Shown here: one piece after another, positions 15,345 through 24,764 of the stretch | How positions within the stretch are numbered: the first letter of the stretch is position 1 | Layout: each line of letters opens with the position of its first letter | Assembly (NCBI GenBank): GCA_028726625.1 | Contig: JAQYPT010000012.1 | Coordinates: forward strand, 1-41,685 | Direction of reading: 5' to 3' | Length of the DNA stretch: 41,685 bases | Source of the DNA: Prevotellaceae bacterium | Lineage (GTDB): Bacteria; Bacteroidota; Bacteroidia; Bacteroidales; Bacteroidaceae | The notes under the pieces: model-generated | Databases searched by the model: none | What the model was told of the DNA's origin: nothing | Seen by the model: the letters and a program-made list of their open reading frames with translations, nothing else | Translations under genes and position numbers: made by a program

Positions 15345-18300
15345 TTATACTTTTTTTACCAAAATATGAAGTTTGAAATCGTCAAAGTCAACCTCTACCC
15401 CATCATTTGCTTCAATGACGACGTTGTCTGCCAATACCTGACTTTTGATATAATCGCTAAATGCCTGTATGGCTTCGTCGGTATGTTCGTTGGGAGAAAC
15501 AGTCACGTTAATTCGGTCGGTAATCTCAAAATCACTTTCTTTGCGTAGATTCTGAATGCGATTGATGAGTTCTCGTGCCATGCCTTCTTTCTTCAGGTCA
15601 TCCGTCAATTCAACTTCCAAGGCCACGGTCAGATTGCCCTCGTTGGACACCAACCAGCCTGGAATATCCTCATTGACGATTTCAACATCATCTCTTTCAA
15701 CCGTTACTTCCTCACCGTCAACGGCAAAGCTGATGCTGCCGTCATGCTCCAGAGATGCGATTTGCTCTTGTGTGACATTGTTCATAAAGTTAGCAACTCC
15801 CTTCATGAGTTTTCCAAACTTCTTGCCCATGGTTCTGAAGTTACACTTCACTTTCTTTACCAGCAAACCTTCACCTTCCATGAAGTTCAATTCCTTCACG
15901 TTGACCTCTCGCTTAATCAAATCTGCCATCGCATTGATTCGGCGTTTTTGTTCTTCATCGATGGCAGGAATCATAATCTGCATCAATGGTTGACGTACCT
16001 TAACATTCACTTTGCGACGCAATGCCAACACCATGCTTGTGACTTTCTGTGCCAAGTCCATGCGTGCTTCCAGGTCTTCGTTGACCAATTGTTCATCGGC
16101 AACAGGAAAACGTTCCAAGTGAACACTCTCAGCTTTGCCTCCCAAATCAAGATATAACTGGTCAGCGTAGAATGGAGCGAAAGGAGCCAGCAACTTGCTG
16201 ACGGTCATCAAACAGGTATACAGGGTATGGTATGCTGAAAGCTTGTCGGCACACATCTCCTTCCCCCAGAAACGCTTTCTGTTGAGACGAACATACCAGT
16301 TACTGAGGTCGTCATTAACAAAATTATCAATCATTCTGCCTGCACGAGTAGGGTCATACCCGTTCAATGCTGTCTCAACGTTTTTAATCAAAGAGTTGAG
16401 TTTAGAGATAATCCACAAGTCGATCTCGGGTGCTTGGTCCTTGCTTGGTTGCGTCGTAGCTGGATCAAAACCATCCACGTTGGCATACAAGGCGAAGAAT
16501 GAATAAGTATTATATAAGGTGCCGAAGAATTTGCGACGCACCTCGTCAACGCCTTCTTCATCAAACTTCAAGTTATCCCATGGGGCCGAGTTGGTCATCA
16601 TGTAAAAACGCACGGCATCGGCTCCATACATCTCAATCATATCGAATGGATTCTTGACATTGCCCAGGTGCTTACTCATTTTGTTGCCCTTGGCATCGAG
16701 AACCAATCCTGTAGAGATAACATTTTTGAAAGCCACCGAATCGAAGACCATCGTTGCAATGGCGTGCAGGGTAAAAAACCAGCCACGCGTCTGATCCACG
16801 CCTTCATTGATAAAGTCGGCTGGGAAGAATGCAGGCGGAATAGGCGTGCCATAATATGCGCTTTCAACCATTGCCTTACGGGCATCTTCTCCGGTCACTA
16901 CCCTATCCTGCGCATCACGCATGGTTTTGCCCTCGGCCATGTCGCCTTCAAAAGGATAGTGCTGTTGCGCGTAGGGCATCGAACCGCTGTCAAACCAAAC
17001 GTCAATCAAGTCGCTTTCGCGATACATGGGTTCTCCCTGTTCGTTTACCAACACGATATTGTCGACGTATGGGCGGTGCAAGTCTATCTTGTCATAATTG
17101 GCTTGCGAATAGTCACCGGGCACAAATCCTTGATCCTTCAATGGGTTCGACTTCATGTAACCGGCTGCCACGCTCTTTTCCAGCTCATTATATAATTCGG
17201 CCAAGCTGCCAATGCATTTCTCGCCTTTGTTCTCATCGCGCCAGATTGGTAAGGGTGTTCCCCAGAAACGACTGCGGCTTAGGTTCCAATCATTCAAGTT
17301 TTCAAGCCAATTGCCAAAACGTCCAGAACCCGTTGACTCTGGTTGCCAGTTGATGGTGTTGTTCAGTTCTACCATCCGTTCTTTCTTGGCCGTGTCCTTG
17401 ATGAACCAGCTATCCAGCGGATAGTACAAGATGGGCTTGTCTGTTCTCCAGCAGTGTGGATAGCTGTGCACATGTTTCTCTATTTTGAATGCCGTCCCTT
17501 CCATCTTCATCTCCATCACCATGATGACGTTCAGGTCTTCAGCTTTTTCAGAAGCTTCCACATCCCACACCCCATTGGGATTGAACTTGGGATTATACGG
17601 GTTCTTCACATAGTCGCCGGCATGATGCGCATACGCTTCTGTGGCCACACATTTTTCCACGAAGTTTGCATCAAGCTCTGCAACGAGATAATACTTTCCT
17701 TGCAGGTCAACCATGGGACGGGTTTCGCCTTTCTTGTTGATTAAATACAAATCTGGTATCCGCGCATCCTTAGCTACCTTGGCATCATCAGCACCGAAGG
17801 TTGGCGCAATATGTACGATGCCCGTACCGTCGTCTGTAGTGACGTAGTCGCCAAGAATCACTCTGAAAGCTTCACTCGCCATCTCTACAAACTGGTCTTT
17901 GCCATTTTCGCCCAGGAACACGTTCTCGGGATGTGCCTTTGCGTATTGCTGGATAAATGGTGCCGCATTGGCATCTACTTTCTCAGCAGGTTTCACCCAC
18001 GGCATCAGTTGCTCATAACGCAAGCCTTCAAGGTCACTTCCTTTATAATGACGTAACACTTGATAAGGCACTACCTTTTCACCTTTATTATATGGGGGCA
18101 TTTCGTCACCTGAAGCTACCAGTCCGTTGGCCGGCAAATAGGCATTCAAGCGATCGGCTGCCAGGATGATGTTGATTTTCTCTGCCGTGTAAGGATTGTA
18201 AGTGCGTACCGAAACATAGTCAAACTTCGGCCCCACGCAGAGTGCCGTATTGGATGGAAGCGTCCAAGGTGTGGTAGTCCATGCCACCAAATAAGTTGCT

Positions 18301-19016
18301 CCCCAGGTGCTTGCAGCCAACTCGGCATCAAGCTTAGCCAGCGTATCGTTATCCGTCTTGAACATTGCCGTAACGGTGGTGTCTTTTACGTCACGATAAC
18401 AGCCGGGCTGATTCAACTCATGCGAGCTCAATCCTGTACCCGCAGCAGGAGAATAAGGCTGAATGGTGTAGCCCTTGTACATCAATCCGTTGTTGTAAAG
18501 TTGCTTCAAAAGCCACCACAGCGTTTCAATGTATTTGTTGTCGTAGGTTATGTAAGGATGGTCAAGGTCTACGAAATAGCCCATTTCTTCGGTCAGTGTC
18601 CGCCACTCTTCAGTGAACTTCATGACGTTTTCACGACATTTACGGTTATAGTCTTCTACCGAAATGTAATGTTCAGAATCCTTGTTGTCGATATCTTTCT
18701 TATTGATACCCAGTTCTTTTTCAACACCCAGCTCCACGGGCAATCCATGCGTGTCCCATCCAGCCTTGCGCAGCACTTGAAACCCTTGCATGGTTTTGTA
18801 CCGGTTGAACGTGTCTTTGATGGCGCGAGCCAATACATGGTGAATGCCGGGATGACCGTTTGCCGATGGAGGACCTTCAAAGAAGATGAACTGTTCACAA
18901 CCTTCACGCTCATCGATAGATTTGTGGAATATATCCAGTTCCTCCCACTTTGCTAAGATTTCCTTGTTTGTATGGGTCAAGTCTAACCCTTGATGTTCGG
19001 CAAATTTTTTAGCCAT
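15345..19016 (-). CDS. ileS: Isoleucyl-tRNA synthetase
   Basis: A 1,223-residue class I synthetase of the long, eukaryote-like type. The HIGH-box region is GPPSANGHPGIHHVLAR (about residues 48-64, variant HIGH) and the KMSKS loop is NKMSKHLGN. The CP1 editing domain has WTTTPWTLPSNTALCV. The tRNA-binding C-terminal half has NDDLSNWYVRLNRKRFWG. No C-terminal zinc motif was noticed, as usual in this clade. Eukaryote-like IleRS is often less sensitive to mupirocin; this is family knowledge only. It is the first gene of the five-gene operon, with a good promoter just upstream. Confidence 0.97.
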   Translation of the reverse strand: MAKKFAEHQGLDLTHTNKEILAKWEELDIFHKSIDEREGCEQFIFFEGPPSANGHPGIHHVLARAIKDTFNRYKTMQGFQVLRKAGWDTHGLPVELGVEKELGINKKDIDNKDSEHYISVEDYNRKCRENVMKFTEEWRTLTEEMGYFVDLDHPYITYDNKYIETLWWLLKQLYNNGLMYKGYTIQPYSPAAGTGLSSHELNQPGCYRDVKDTTVTAMFKTDNDTLAKLDAELAASTWGATYLVAWTTTPWTLPSNTALCVGPKFDYVSVRTYNPYTAEKINIILAADRLNAYLPANGLVASGDEMPPYNKGEKVVPYQVLRHYKGSDLEGLRYEQLMPWVKPAEKVDANAAPFIQQYAKAHPENVFLGENGKDQFVEMASEAFRVILGDYVTTDDGTGIVHIAPTFGADDAKVAKDARIPDLYLINKKGETRPMVDLQGKYYLVAELDANFVEKCVATEAYAHHAGDYVKNPYNPKFNPNGVWDVEASEKAEDLNVIMVMEMKMEGTAFKIEKHVHSYPHCWRTDKPILYYPLDSWFIKDTAKKERMVELNNTINWQPESTGSGRFGNWLENLNDWNLSRSRFWGTPLPIWRDENKGEKCIGSLAELYNELEKSVAAGYMKSNPLKDQGFVPGDYSQANYDKIDLHRPYVDNIVLVNEQGEPMYRESDLIDVWFDSGSMPYAQQHYPFEGDMAEGKTMRDAQDRVVTGEDARKAMVESAYYGTPIPPAFFPADFINEGVDQTRGWFFTLHAIATMVFDSVAFKNVISTGLVLDAKGNKMSKHLGNVKNPFDMIEMYGADAVRFYMMTNSAPWDNLKFDEEGVDEVRRKFFGTLYNTYSFFALYANVDGFDPATTQPSKDQAPEIDLWIISKLNSLIKNVETALNGYDPTRAGRMIDNFVNDDLSNWYVRLNRKRFWGKEMCADKLSAYHTLYTCLMTVSKLLAPFAPFYADQLYLDLGGKAESVHLERFPVADEQLVNEDLEARMDLAQKVTSMVLALRRKVNVKVRQPLMQIMIPAIDEEQKRRINAMADLIKREVNVKELNFMEGEGLLVKKVKCNFRTMGKKFGKLMKGVANFMNNVTQEQIASLEHDGSISFAVDGEEVTVERDDVEIVNEDIPGWLVSNEGNLTVALEVELTDDLKKEGMARELINRIQNLRKESDFEITDRINVTVSPNEHTDEAIQAFSDYIKSQVLADNVVIEANDGVEVDFDDFKLHILVKKV

Positions 19017-19053
19017 AAGTATATTCTGTTAGAGTATGTTATTATTTAAAGCG

Positions 19054-19085
19054 CAAAGGTAACAAAAAATCTTATGATGCACAAA
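19054..19085 (-). promoter_or_regulatory. Promoter of the ileS operon
   Basis: On the minus strand the -7 box TACCTTTG (19061-19054) lies 20 bases after TTTG (19085-19082), fitting the Bacteroidetes -33/-7 pattern. It is 37 bases before the ileS ATG. Confidence 0.75.
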
Positions 19086-19648
19086 ATTATAGAATATTTT
19101 GAATTCGCTGCAATGTTTTTGTAAAATGCAGTTGTTTGGCATTCGCCCCACTTTGTTATTTGGCAGCAATGTTTGTTGTTGTGGCACTCGGTATGAAAGA
19201 AGACAAAATAAAATAAGGATTGAAAATCTTTCTGAATTTTATTGACAACATGCCTTCCGCTCCTTGGCTTATTTACAAAAAAACATGCTGATGGGCGTAA
19301 ATAAGCGAAATATGAGCATATTTTTTTACATCGTTCATACACAATGAATTATGCTTTTATATTAAAGTTGTTTAGCTTTATTTCAACTACTTTTGAGGCA
19401 AAAGCATTGCTTGAAGCGTGTTTTTTGCATGCTATTGACGAGCAAAAGCATGCAAATAGTCCACCAAAGTGATACGTTTACTGAGGTAAACTCAGTGCTC
19501 TTGCTGTGAAAAACGGTTTTTGTCACAAAATAGTCTCTTATTTGCATCCTTCCGACCTATCGTTTTTTCCTAGATTAAAAGTTTGCAAGTGCCGTTTTGA
19601 GGCCCTAAAATGAGAAAAAAATCGAACAAATGGAGAATAGGCAAATGA
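19086..19648. other. Intergenic region rich in inverted repeats
   Basis: No supported gene in 560 bases; a 98-codon minus-strand frame here is cysteine- and phenylalanine-rich and covers the ileS promoter, so it is rejected. Structures: TTTGCATGC (19424-19432) with GCATGCAAA (19448-19456); two mutually exclusive small hairpins, GTTTAC-TGAG-GTAAAC (19476-19491) and ACTGAG-GTAAA-CTCAGT (19480-19496); and TGTGA-AAAAC with GTTTTTGTCACA (about 19506-19528). This looks like a dispersed intergenic repeat or a small RNA, but copy number cannot be judged from one window. Confidence 0.4.
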
Positions 19649-20452
19649 TTACTCCAAAATGTATAGCGAGCTTGGCGATCTTCGTTTCAACACATCCAAC
19701 AGTACGTCTGTTCCTGCCTCTATACCTTTCGTTCGCAAAATATGCGCTACCGTTTCGTGTGCCAAATCAGGACAATTGTTCTCTTCACTTAAATGACACA
19801 GCCACACATGGCGCATCCGCTCGGTCATGTTCTCAGCCAAGGCTTGCGCACAGTCCTGGTTGGCCAAATGCCCATTTGGGCCCGATATGCGAATTTTTAA
19901 ATGTTGGGGATAGGGGCCATACATCAACATCTCTGGGTCGTGATTGGCCTCTATGACCATATAATTCGTTTCGGAGATGACGGTTTTCATTTCGTCTGTC
20001 ACATGACCAATGTCTGTCATCAGCGTAAAGACGATGTTACCGCATTCTATCTTATAACCTACATTGTCAGAACTGTCATGTGGCACACCAAAGGGTGTAA
20101 CGGTGAAATCACCTAGTTGAAACGGTTGTCCTTTATCTATGACCTCCATGAATGCGGGTGCAACCTTCTTATGTACACAATAATTGCGCTCTATGCCCGC
20201 ATGAACAAGATGCGTCGCATAGACGGGTAAATGATAATCAAGGCTTATCGCCCCCACTGATTTCACGTGGTCTGCATGGTCGTGCGTCACTAAGATATGG
20301 TGAATTTGTGAAAGTGACAGTCCATACTCTTTAAATGACCTTTTTAATAGCCGTATGCCAATTCCGGCATCAATCATCAAGCCGTCATTCTCTGTAAAAA
20401 GACAATAGCAGTTTCCACTGCTACCACTTCCCAAACAAATGAATTTTAACAT
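19649..20452 (-). CDS. Metallo-beta-lactamase-fold hydrolase (YycJ/WalJ-like)
   Basis: A 267-residue cytoplasmic MBL-fold protein. ATG at 20452 (MLKFICLGSGSSGNCYCLF) is the start; the extra 16 codons upstream cross the promoter. The metal-binding motif is THDHADH, with a later MTDIGH histidine and EANHD and a CHLSEEN motif near the C-terminus, as in the YycJ/WalJ exonuclease-like group. It has a normal length. The substrate is unknown; relatives act on DNA ends. It stands alone on the minus strand, back to back with the small lipoprotein gene. Confidence 0.85.
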   Translation of the reverse strand: MLKFICLGSGSSGNCYCLFTENDGLMIDAGIGIRLLKRSFKEYGLSLSQIHHILVTHDHADHVKSVGAISLDYHLPVYATHLVHAGIERNYCVHKKVAPAFMEVIDKGQPFQLGDFTVTPFGVPHDSSDNVGYKIECGNIVFTLMTDIGHVTDEMKTVISETNYMVIEANHDPEMLMYGPYPQHLKIRISGPNGHLANQDCAQALAENMTERMRHVWLCHLSEENNCPDLAHETVAHILRTKGIEAGTDVLLDVLKRRSPSSLYILE

Positions 20453-20469
20453 GTTTGAAATATTTGGCA

Positions 20470-20477
20470 CAAAAGTA
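20470..20477 (-). promoter_or_regulatory. -7 box of the MBL-fold gene
   Basis: TACTTTTG on the minus strand matches TAnnTTTG exactly and lies 17 bases before the ATG at 20452, which rules out the longer reading frame start at 20500. Confidence 0.65.
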
Positions 20478-20487
20478 AACAAAAGGC

Positions 20488-20517
20488 TTGACATGAACAA
20501 AGTTTTTGGTACCTTTG
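20488..20517 (+). promoter_or_regulatory. Promoter of the small lipoprotein gene
   Basis: TTG (20488-20490), 19 bases, then TACCTTTG (20510-20517): a full Bacteroidetes promoter, back to back with the minus-strand promoter of the MBL-fold gene. The leader to the ATG at 20585 is about 60 bases. Confidence 0.7.
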
Positions 20518-20584
20518 CATCAGACAGTGAACTCTCTTATCCTTTGACTTGCACTGTTGGTAAATCAATAGAACGTTTTTTCGG

Positions 20585-21052
20585 ATGAAAATAAAATTGA
20601 CAATTTCCCTCACGATAGTAGGCTGTGTGATGATAGGCCTCTGTGCTTGTACAGACCATAAAAATGAAGAGCAACTCCGGGATACGGCCAGCGCTTTTGC
20701 CCAAACCTATTTCAACTGGCAATTCAACGATGCATTAGCTCATTGTACCCCATCTTCACAAAGATGGATTAGTTATGCGGCCTCACAGGTAAAACAAGAT
20801 GATGTAGACAAGTTGCGAAGTGCTGAGCAAGGTGCCAGGTCGAATATCAAGAAAATACATTATGAAGAAGGTGACTCGATGGCTTCTGTGGTCATGAAGG
20901 TTGAGAATTTCTTGTCAATGGACTCAATAGTTACCGTGGGACATTTTGTTGAATCTGCCACCTACACATTTCAATTGGTACGACAGGCCAAACGGTGGAA
21001 AGTGAAGTTGACCGAACTACCCAGGCCCGATTCACCGCGTCATGATGATTGA
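20585..21052 (+). CDS. Small lipoprotein, NTF2-like fold suspected
   Basis: A 155-residue protein. The N-terminus MKIKLTISLTIVGCVMIGLC leads to a lipobox LCAC and the mature end CTDHKNEEQ. The rest has a helix-rich first half (ASAFAQTYFNWQFNDALAHC) and a beta-rich second half ending in RWKVKLTELP, a layout seen in small NTF2/SnoaL-like lipoproteins such as DUF4878; this assignment is tentative. No catalytic motif is seen. It has its own promoter and no close downstream gene on the same strand. Confidence 0.65.
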   Translation: MKIKLTISLTIVGCVMIGLCACTDHKNEEQLRDTASAFAQTYFNWQFNDALAHCTPSSQRWISYAASQVKQDDVDKLRSAEQGARSNIKKIHYEEGDSMASVVMKVENFLSMDSIVTVGHFVESATYTFQLVRQAKRWKVKLTELPRPDSPRHDD

Positions 21053-21238
21053 TTGTATTGATTTCAAAGGTATCTTTTGACGGCTGTTATAAAGGGAATA
21101 TGATAAACTAATGGTCATCATGGCGCAATTGTCGTCACATTTCATTCTGTTTGAGCGAATTGGGTACAATGCTATATCAGAAATTGTTATTAAATCCACC
21201 ATTTTTGTCCTATATTTGAATAGTTTTTATGACATTCG

Positions 21239-21270
21239 TTTGCCGCATTAAGATATTAAGCATAACTTTG
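21239..21270 (+). promoter_or_regulatory. Promoter of the PCMD/outer-membrane barrel operon
   Basis: TTTG (21239-21242), 20 bases, then TAACTTTG (21263-21270), 22 bases before the ATG at 21293. The 185 bases upstream of this, back to the previous gene, show nothing else. Confidence 0.75.
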
Positions 21271-21292
21271 CACTCGAAAGGATTATGTTACA

Positions 21293-22441
21293 ATGAAATT
21301 TTATCAAAACTTATTGGTTATCGCACTTTCATCTGTGTTCACTTCATGTTTCAAAGACGAACCCCTGAATGCAGAGTGCGATATTTTAGAAGCTTCTGTT
21401 TCGGTAAGCAAGCCTGAGGAGATGTTCTATCACCCTTCAGACAGCAAACTTCAAGTTCCTTACACGGACAGTACCATTATTTTCAATGTAAGACGTCATG
21501 CAGATTTGAACGCCATCGCTCCTCAATTCAGATTGACCGATGGGGCAACCATCGTTCCGGCAAACGGTTCGGTGCAAAATTTCAGTAAAGGCCCTGTCGT
21601 CTATACGGTAACTTCTGAAGACAAGCAGTGGAACAGGCGCTATGCCGTTACCTTCTTGCCGGTTGTCCAGACGGTAAGTGACACCATTCGTTTTGACTTT
21701 GAACATTATGAGTTGGAGCAGAAAGAACTGAAATACTATAACTGGTATTATATAGGTGAAGACGGCCAACGGCACGACTATTGGGCAACGGGTAATCCAG
21801 GGTTTAGACTGAGCAGGGATTCGGCACCACCAGAGGGCTATCCCAGTGTTCCTGTGAAGGATGGTCACAGTGGGTCGTTTGTCAAACTGACTACCCAAAG
21901 CACAGGCTTCTTAGGTTCCTTGGTTGGTAAGCCCCTGGCAGCAGGCAATTTGTATTTAGGTTCTTTCGATTTTGGAATGGCCATGCGCGACGCGATGAAA
22001 GCGACTAAGTTTGGTATTCCTTTTGATAAAAAGCCCATCAAACTAACGGGATGGTATCGGTATCAGCCAGGTAAAAAGTATCAAGACAAGAATCGAAAAA
22101 TAGTTCCCAACCGCACTGACAGCGCCGCTATCTATGCTGTTTTTTATAGAAATGTTGACGAACAGGATAATCCCGTGACGCTGTATGGGGATGATGTCTT
22201 GACGAGCAAGCACATCTTGGCTATCGCCAAGTTGGCTGAAGTGAAGACTACTGACCAATGGACACCTTTTGAAGTGGTTTTCGACTATACACAACAACCT
22301 GATGAAAGAATCTTGGCCAACCGCGGATATAATTTAACCATAGTCTTCTCGTCCAGCGAAAAAGGCGCTCAGTTTGAAGGAGCTATCGGCAGTGAGTTGT
22401 CTATTGATGAAGTAAGAATCATTTGTACAAAGGAGGAATAA
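21293..22441 (+). CDS. PCMD-domain lipoprotein (putative carbohydrate metabolism domain)
   Basis: A 382-residue lipoprotein with signal MKFYQNLLVIALSSVFTSC. An N-terminal Ig-like part (residues about 30-125) ends in YTVTSEDKQWNRRYAVTFLP, a motif common before PCMD domains. The C-terminal PCMD jelly-roll domain has FDFEHYELEQ, GNPGFRLSRDS, LYLGSFDFGMAM and a final IGSELSIDEVRIIC. The domain is thought to bind or process carbohydrates; direct evidence of activity is lacking. The gene is 4 bases before an outer-membrane barrel gene, so the pair are co-translated and probably act together at the outer membrane. Confidence 0.85.
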   Translation: MKFYQNLLVIALSSVFTSCFKDEPLNAECDILEASVSVSKPEEMFYHPSDSKLQVPYTDSTIIFNVRRHADLNAIAPQFRLTDGATIVPANGSVQNFSKGPVVYTVTSEDKQWNRRYAVTFLPVVQTVSDTIRFDFEHYELEQKELKYYNWYYIGEDGQRHDYWATGNPGFRLSRDSAPPEGYPSVPVKDGHSGSFVKLTTQSTGFLGSLVGKPLAAGNLYLGSFDFGMAMRDAMKATKFGIPFDKKPIKLTGWYRYQPGKKYQDKNRKIVPNRTDSAAIYAVFYRNVDEQDNPVTLYGDDVLTSKHILAIAKLAEVKTTDQWTPFEVVFDYTQQPDERILANRGYNLTIVFSSSEKGAQFEGAIGSELSIDEVRIICTKEE

Positions 22442-22445
22442 CGGC

Positions 22446-23204
22446 ATGCGTAAGTTTATATTAATCATATTGTGGATTGGATGCTTGTCGCTGAACAGCA
22501 TGGCAGATTCTTTTCTGAAGGATGTGAAGCTTCAGGCTCGCATAGGATACAACCTGGGAGGAACCGCTCCCATCGGTTTACCTGCAACAGTTAGATCGCT
22601 TGAATCGTACAAGTTGCATAATAATGTGACCATAGAACTTGATGCCAGTAAAACCATTGATGGTAAATGGGGTGCCCTGGTGGGCCTTCGGGCGGAGAAC
22701 AAAGATATGGACGTAGATGCCAAGGTGAAGAACTACCAGATGGAAATGATTCGCGGAGGCGAGTCATTGGAAGGGGTGTTCACAGGCTATGTGCAGACAC
22801 AGGTGCGACAATGGATGATAACCCTTCCCATTCAAGCCACCTATCACGTGAGCGACAGAATACAGCTGCGCATGGGACCCTATATGTCGTACTTGCTTTC
22901 AAAAGACTTCGAAGGAAGCGTGTATGATGGCTATCTGCGGGTAGGAGATCCTACTGGTCCCAGAATCGAGATGGGAAGTGATCCTGGAACAAGAGGAATC
23001 TATGACTTTTCTGAACACATGAGACGCTTTCAGGTTGGCATATCTGCTGGAATAGATTGTAATATTTACCGCCGTTTTGGTTTATATGCCGATTTGAATT
23101 GGGGACTCAACGGCATTTTCAAGCGTTCGTTCAAGACGATTGAACAGACACTATATCCTGTATATGGAACGTTCGGCGTGATTTACAGAATCAGCAAACA
23201 TTAG
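22446..23204 (+). CDS. Outer-membrane beta-barrel protein
   Basis: A 252-residue protein with a cleavable signal (MRKFILIILWIGCLSLNSMA). The mature part alternates amphipathic strands and turns: LQARIGYNLGGTAPIGLP, WGALVGLRAENKDM, WMITLPIQATYHVSDRIQLRMGPYMSYLL, FQVGISAGIDCNIYRRFGLYADLNWGL and a final FGVIYRISKH. This is the PorT-like / porin-family small barrel layout of about eight strands. It follows the PCMD gene by 4 bases. Transport or scaffold role is unknown. Confidence 0.8.
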   Translation: MRKFILIILWIGCLSLNSMADSFLKDVKLQARIGYNLGGTAPIGLPATVRSLESYKLHNNVTIELDASKTIDGKWGALVGLRAENKDMDVDAKVKNYQMEMIRGGESLEGVFTGYVQTQVRQWMITLPIQATYHVSDRIQLRMGPYMSYLLSKDFEGSVYDGYLRVGDPTGPRIEMGSDPGTRGIYDFSEHMRRFQVGISAGIDCNIYRRFGLYADLNWGLNGIFKRSFKTIEQTLYPVYGTFGVIYRISKH

Positions 23205-23322
23205 GAATACAAGAAGGCATGAGGTCATGTTACACTATTCAGCGTAGCTGTAGCCCTTCAACTTCCTTACAGGGTAAGATAGACACATGAATTGAATGAT
23301 TTATCATATCAACAAAAAGAGC

Positions 23323-23360
23323 GAGCCTGGTATCGATATTTGGTACCGGGCTCTTATTTT
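23323..23360 (+). terminator. Terminator upstream of serS
   Basis: Stem GAGCCTGGTA (23323-23332) with TACCGGGCTC (23344-23353), one G-T wobble, followed by TTATTTTG. It probably ends the PCMD/barrel operon before the serS promoter. Confidence 0.7.
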
Positions 23361-23416
23361 GTAGAAAGTTCCATTAAAATATTAGTATTTAATGAATAAT
23401 ATTTAATTATAATTAG

Positions 23417-23424
23417 TAACTTTG
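23417..23424 (+). promoter_or_regulatory. -7 box of serS
   Basis: TAACTTTG, 34 bases before the serS ATG. serS thus has its own promoter and does not depend on rplU-rpmA, with which it is often co-transcribed in relatives. Confidence 0.6.
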
Positions 23425-23458
23425 TCAGCTGTAGGAAATTTTTCAAAAAAATATAAAT

Positions 23459-24748
23459 ATGCTTACACTTAAACTCATCAGTGAAGAAACTGAACGTGTG
23501 ATCAAAGGATTAGAAAAGAAACATTTTGAGGGAGCAAGAGAAACTGTCAATCAGGTGCTCGCCATTGACAAGCTACGTCGGGAGTCCCAACAAAAACTTG
23601 ACAAGAACAAGCAACAAGCTAATTTGCTCGCCAAGAAGATTGGTGGGCTCATGAAAGATAAGAAATTGGATGAAGCCAATGAGGTGAAAGCGCAGGTTGC
23701 AAAGTTGAAAGAAGAAGCTAAAGGTCTTCAACTGTCAATGGAAACAGCTGAAAACGACCTCACTACCCTACTTTATACTATTCCTAACATCCCAAACGAA
23801 GATGTCCCAGAAGGTAAAGATGCATCTGACAACGTCGTTGTGAAAGAAGGAGGAGTGATACCTCAACTTGCTGAAGATGCATTGTGTCATTGGGACTTGT
23901 GTAAGAAGTTTAACCTCATAGATTTTGACCTGGGTGTTAAAATCACGGGTGCGGGCTTCCCCTTATACATTGGCAAAATGGCCCGTTTCCAACGAGCTCT
24001 TGAAGCATTTTTCCTTGAAGAGGCTCGTAAATCCGGCTATCTCGAGGTTCAGCCTCCATTTGTTGTTAATCAAGCATCTGGTTATGGCACAGGTCAGCTG
24101 CCTGACAAAGAAGGACAAATGTACCATGTACAGTTGGATGACCTGTATCTGATACCAACAGCAGAGGTTCCTGTGACGAACATTTTCCGTGATGAGATTC
24201 TCGATGAGAAAGACCTGCCAATTAAGCGCTGTGCTTATTCAGCTTGCTTCCGTCGTGAAGCAGGTTCGTATGGAAAAGATGTACGCGGACTCAATCGTTT
24301 GCATCAATTCGATAAAGTGGAGATTGTCCGAATTGACAAGCCAGAACATTCTTATGAATCTCTCAACGAAATGCTTGAACATGTAGAGGGATTATGCAAG
24401 AAACTGGAACTCCCCTATCATATCTTGAAATTATGTGGCGGAGACATGAGTTTCACTTCGTCGATATGCTATGATTTTGAAGTGTGGAGTGCAGCTCAGA
24501 AAAGATGGCTGGAGGTTTCGTCCGTATCAAACTTCGAAAGCTATCAAGCCAACCGCCTGAAATGTCGCTATCGTCATGCAGAAGATGGTAAGATAGAACT
24601 TTGTCACACGCTCAATGGTTCGGCATTGGCCTTGCCACGTATCGTTGCCAGCATCTTGGAAAACAATCAGACACCAGAAGGCATTCGTGTACCGAAGGTA
24701 CTTGTCCCCTACTGTGGATTCGAGATGATTGACGATCAAAATTTCTAA
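23459..24748 (+). CDS. serS: Seryl-tRNA synthetase
   Basis: A 429-residue class II synthetase of normal length. Residues about 25-105 form the antiparallel coiled-coil arm that binds the long variable arm of tRNA-Ser (LDKNKQQANLLAKKIGGLMK). The core has TAEVPVTNIFRDEIL, motif 2 FRREAGSYGKDVRGLNRLHQF with the catalytic Arg, and motif 3 LNGSALALPRIVASILENNQ. The start at 23459 follows an A-rich leader without Shine-Dalgarno. The next small ORF begins 16 bases after the stop. Confidence 0.97.
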   Translation: MLTLKLISEETERVIKGLEKKHFEGARETVNQVLAIDKLRRESQQKLDKNKQQANLLAKKIGGLMKDKKLDEANEVKAQVAKLKEEAKGLQLSMETAENDLTTLLYTIPNIPNEDVPEGKDASDNVVVKEGGVIPQLAEDALCHWDLCKKFNLIDFDLGVKITGAGFPLYIGKMARFQRALEAFFLEEARKSGYLEVQPPFVVNQASGYGTGQLPDKEGQMYHVQLDDLYLIPTAEVPVTNIFRDEILDEKDLPIKRCAYSACFRREAGSYGKDVRGLNRLHQFDKVEIVRIDKPEHSYESLNEMLEHVEGLCKKLELPYHILKLCGGDMSFTSSICYDFEVWSAAQKRWLEVSSVSNFESYQANRLKCRYRHAEDGKIELCHTLNGSALALPRIVASILENNQTPEGIRVPKVLVPYCGFEMIDDQNF

Positions 24749-24764
24749 GGAGAAGACAGCCGTG

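Noticed and set aside
15556..18956. Several plus-strand frames of 130-180 codons opposite ileS
   Set aside because: They are shadows of the high-information ileS frame; none has a promoter or domain.
19046..19342. 98-codon minus-strand frame upstream of ileS
   Set aside because: It overlaps the ileS promoter, is rich in Cys and Phe and matches nothing; treated as noncoding.
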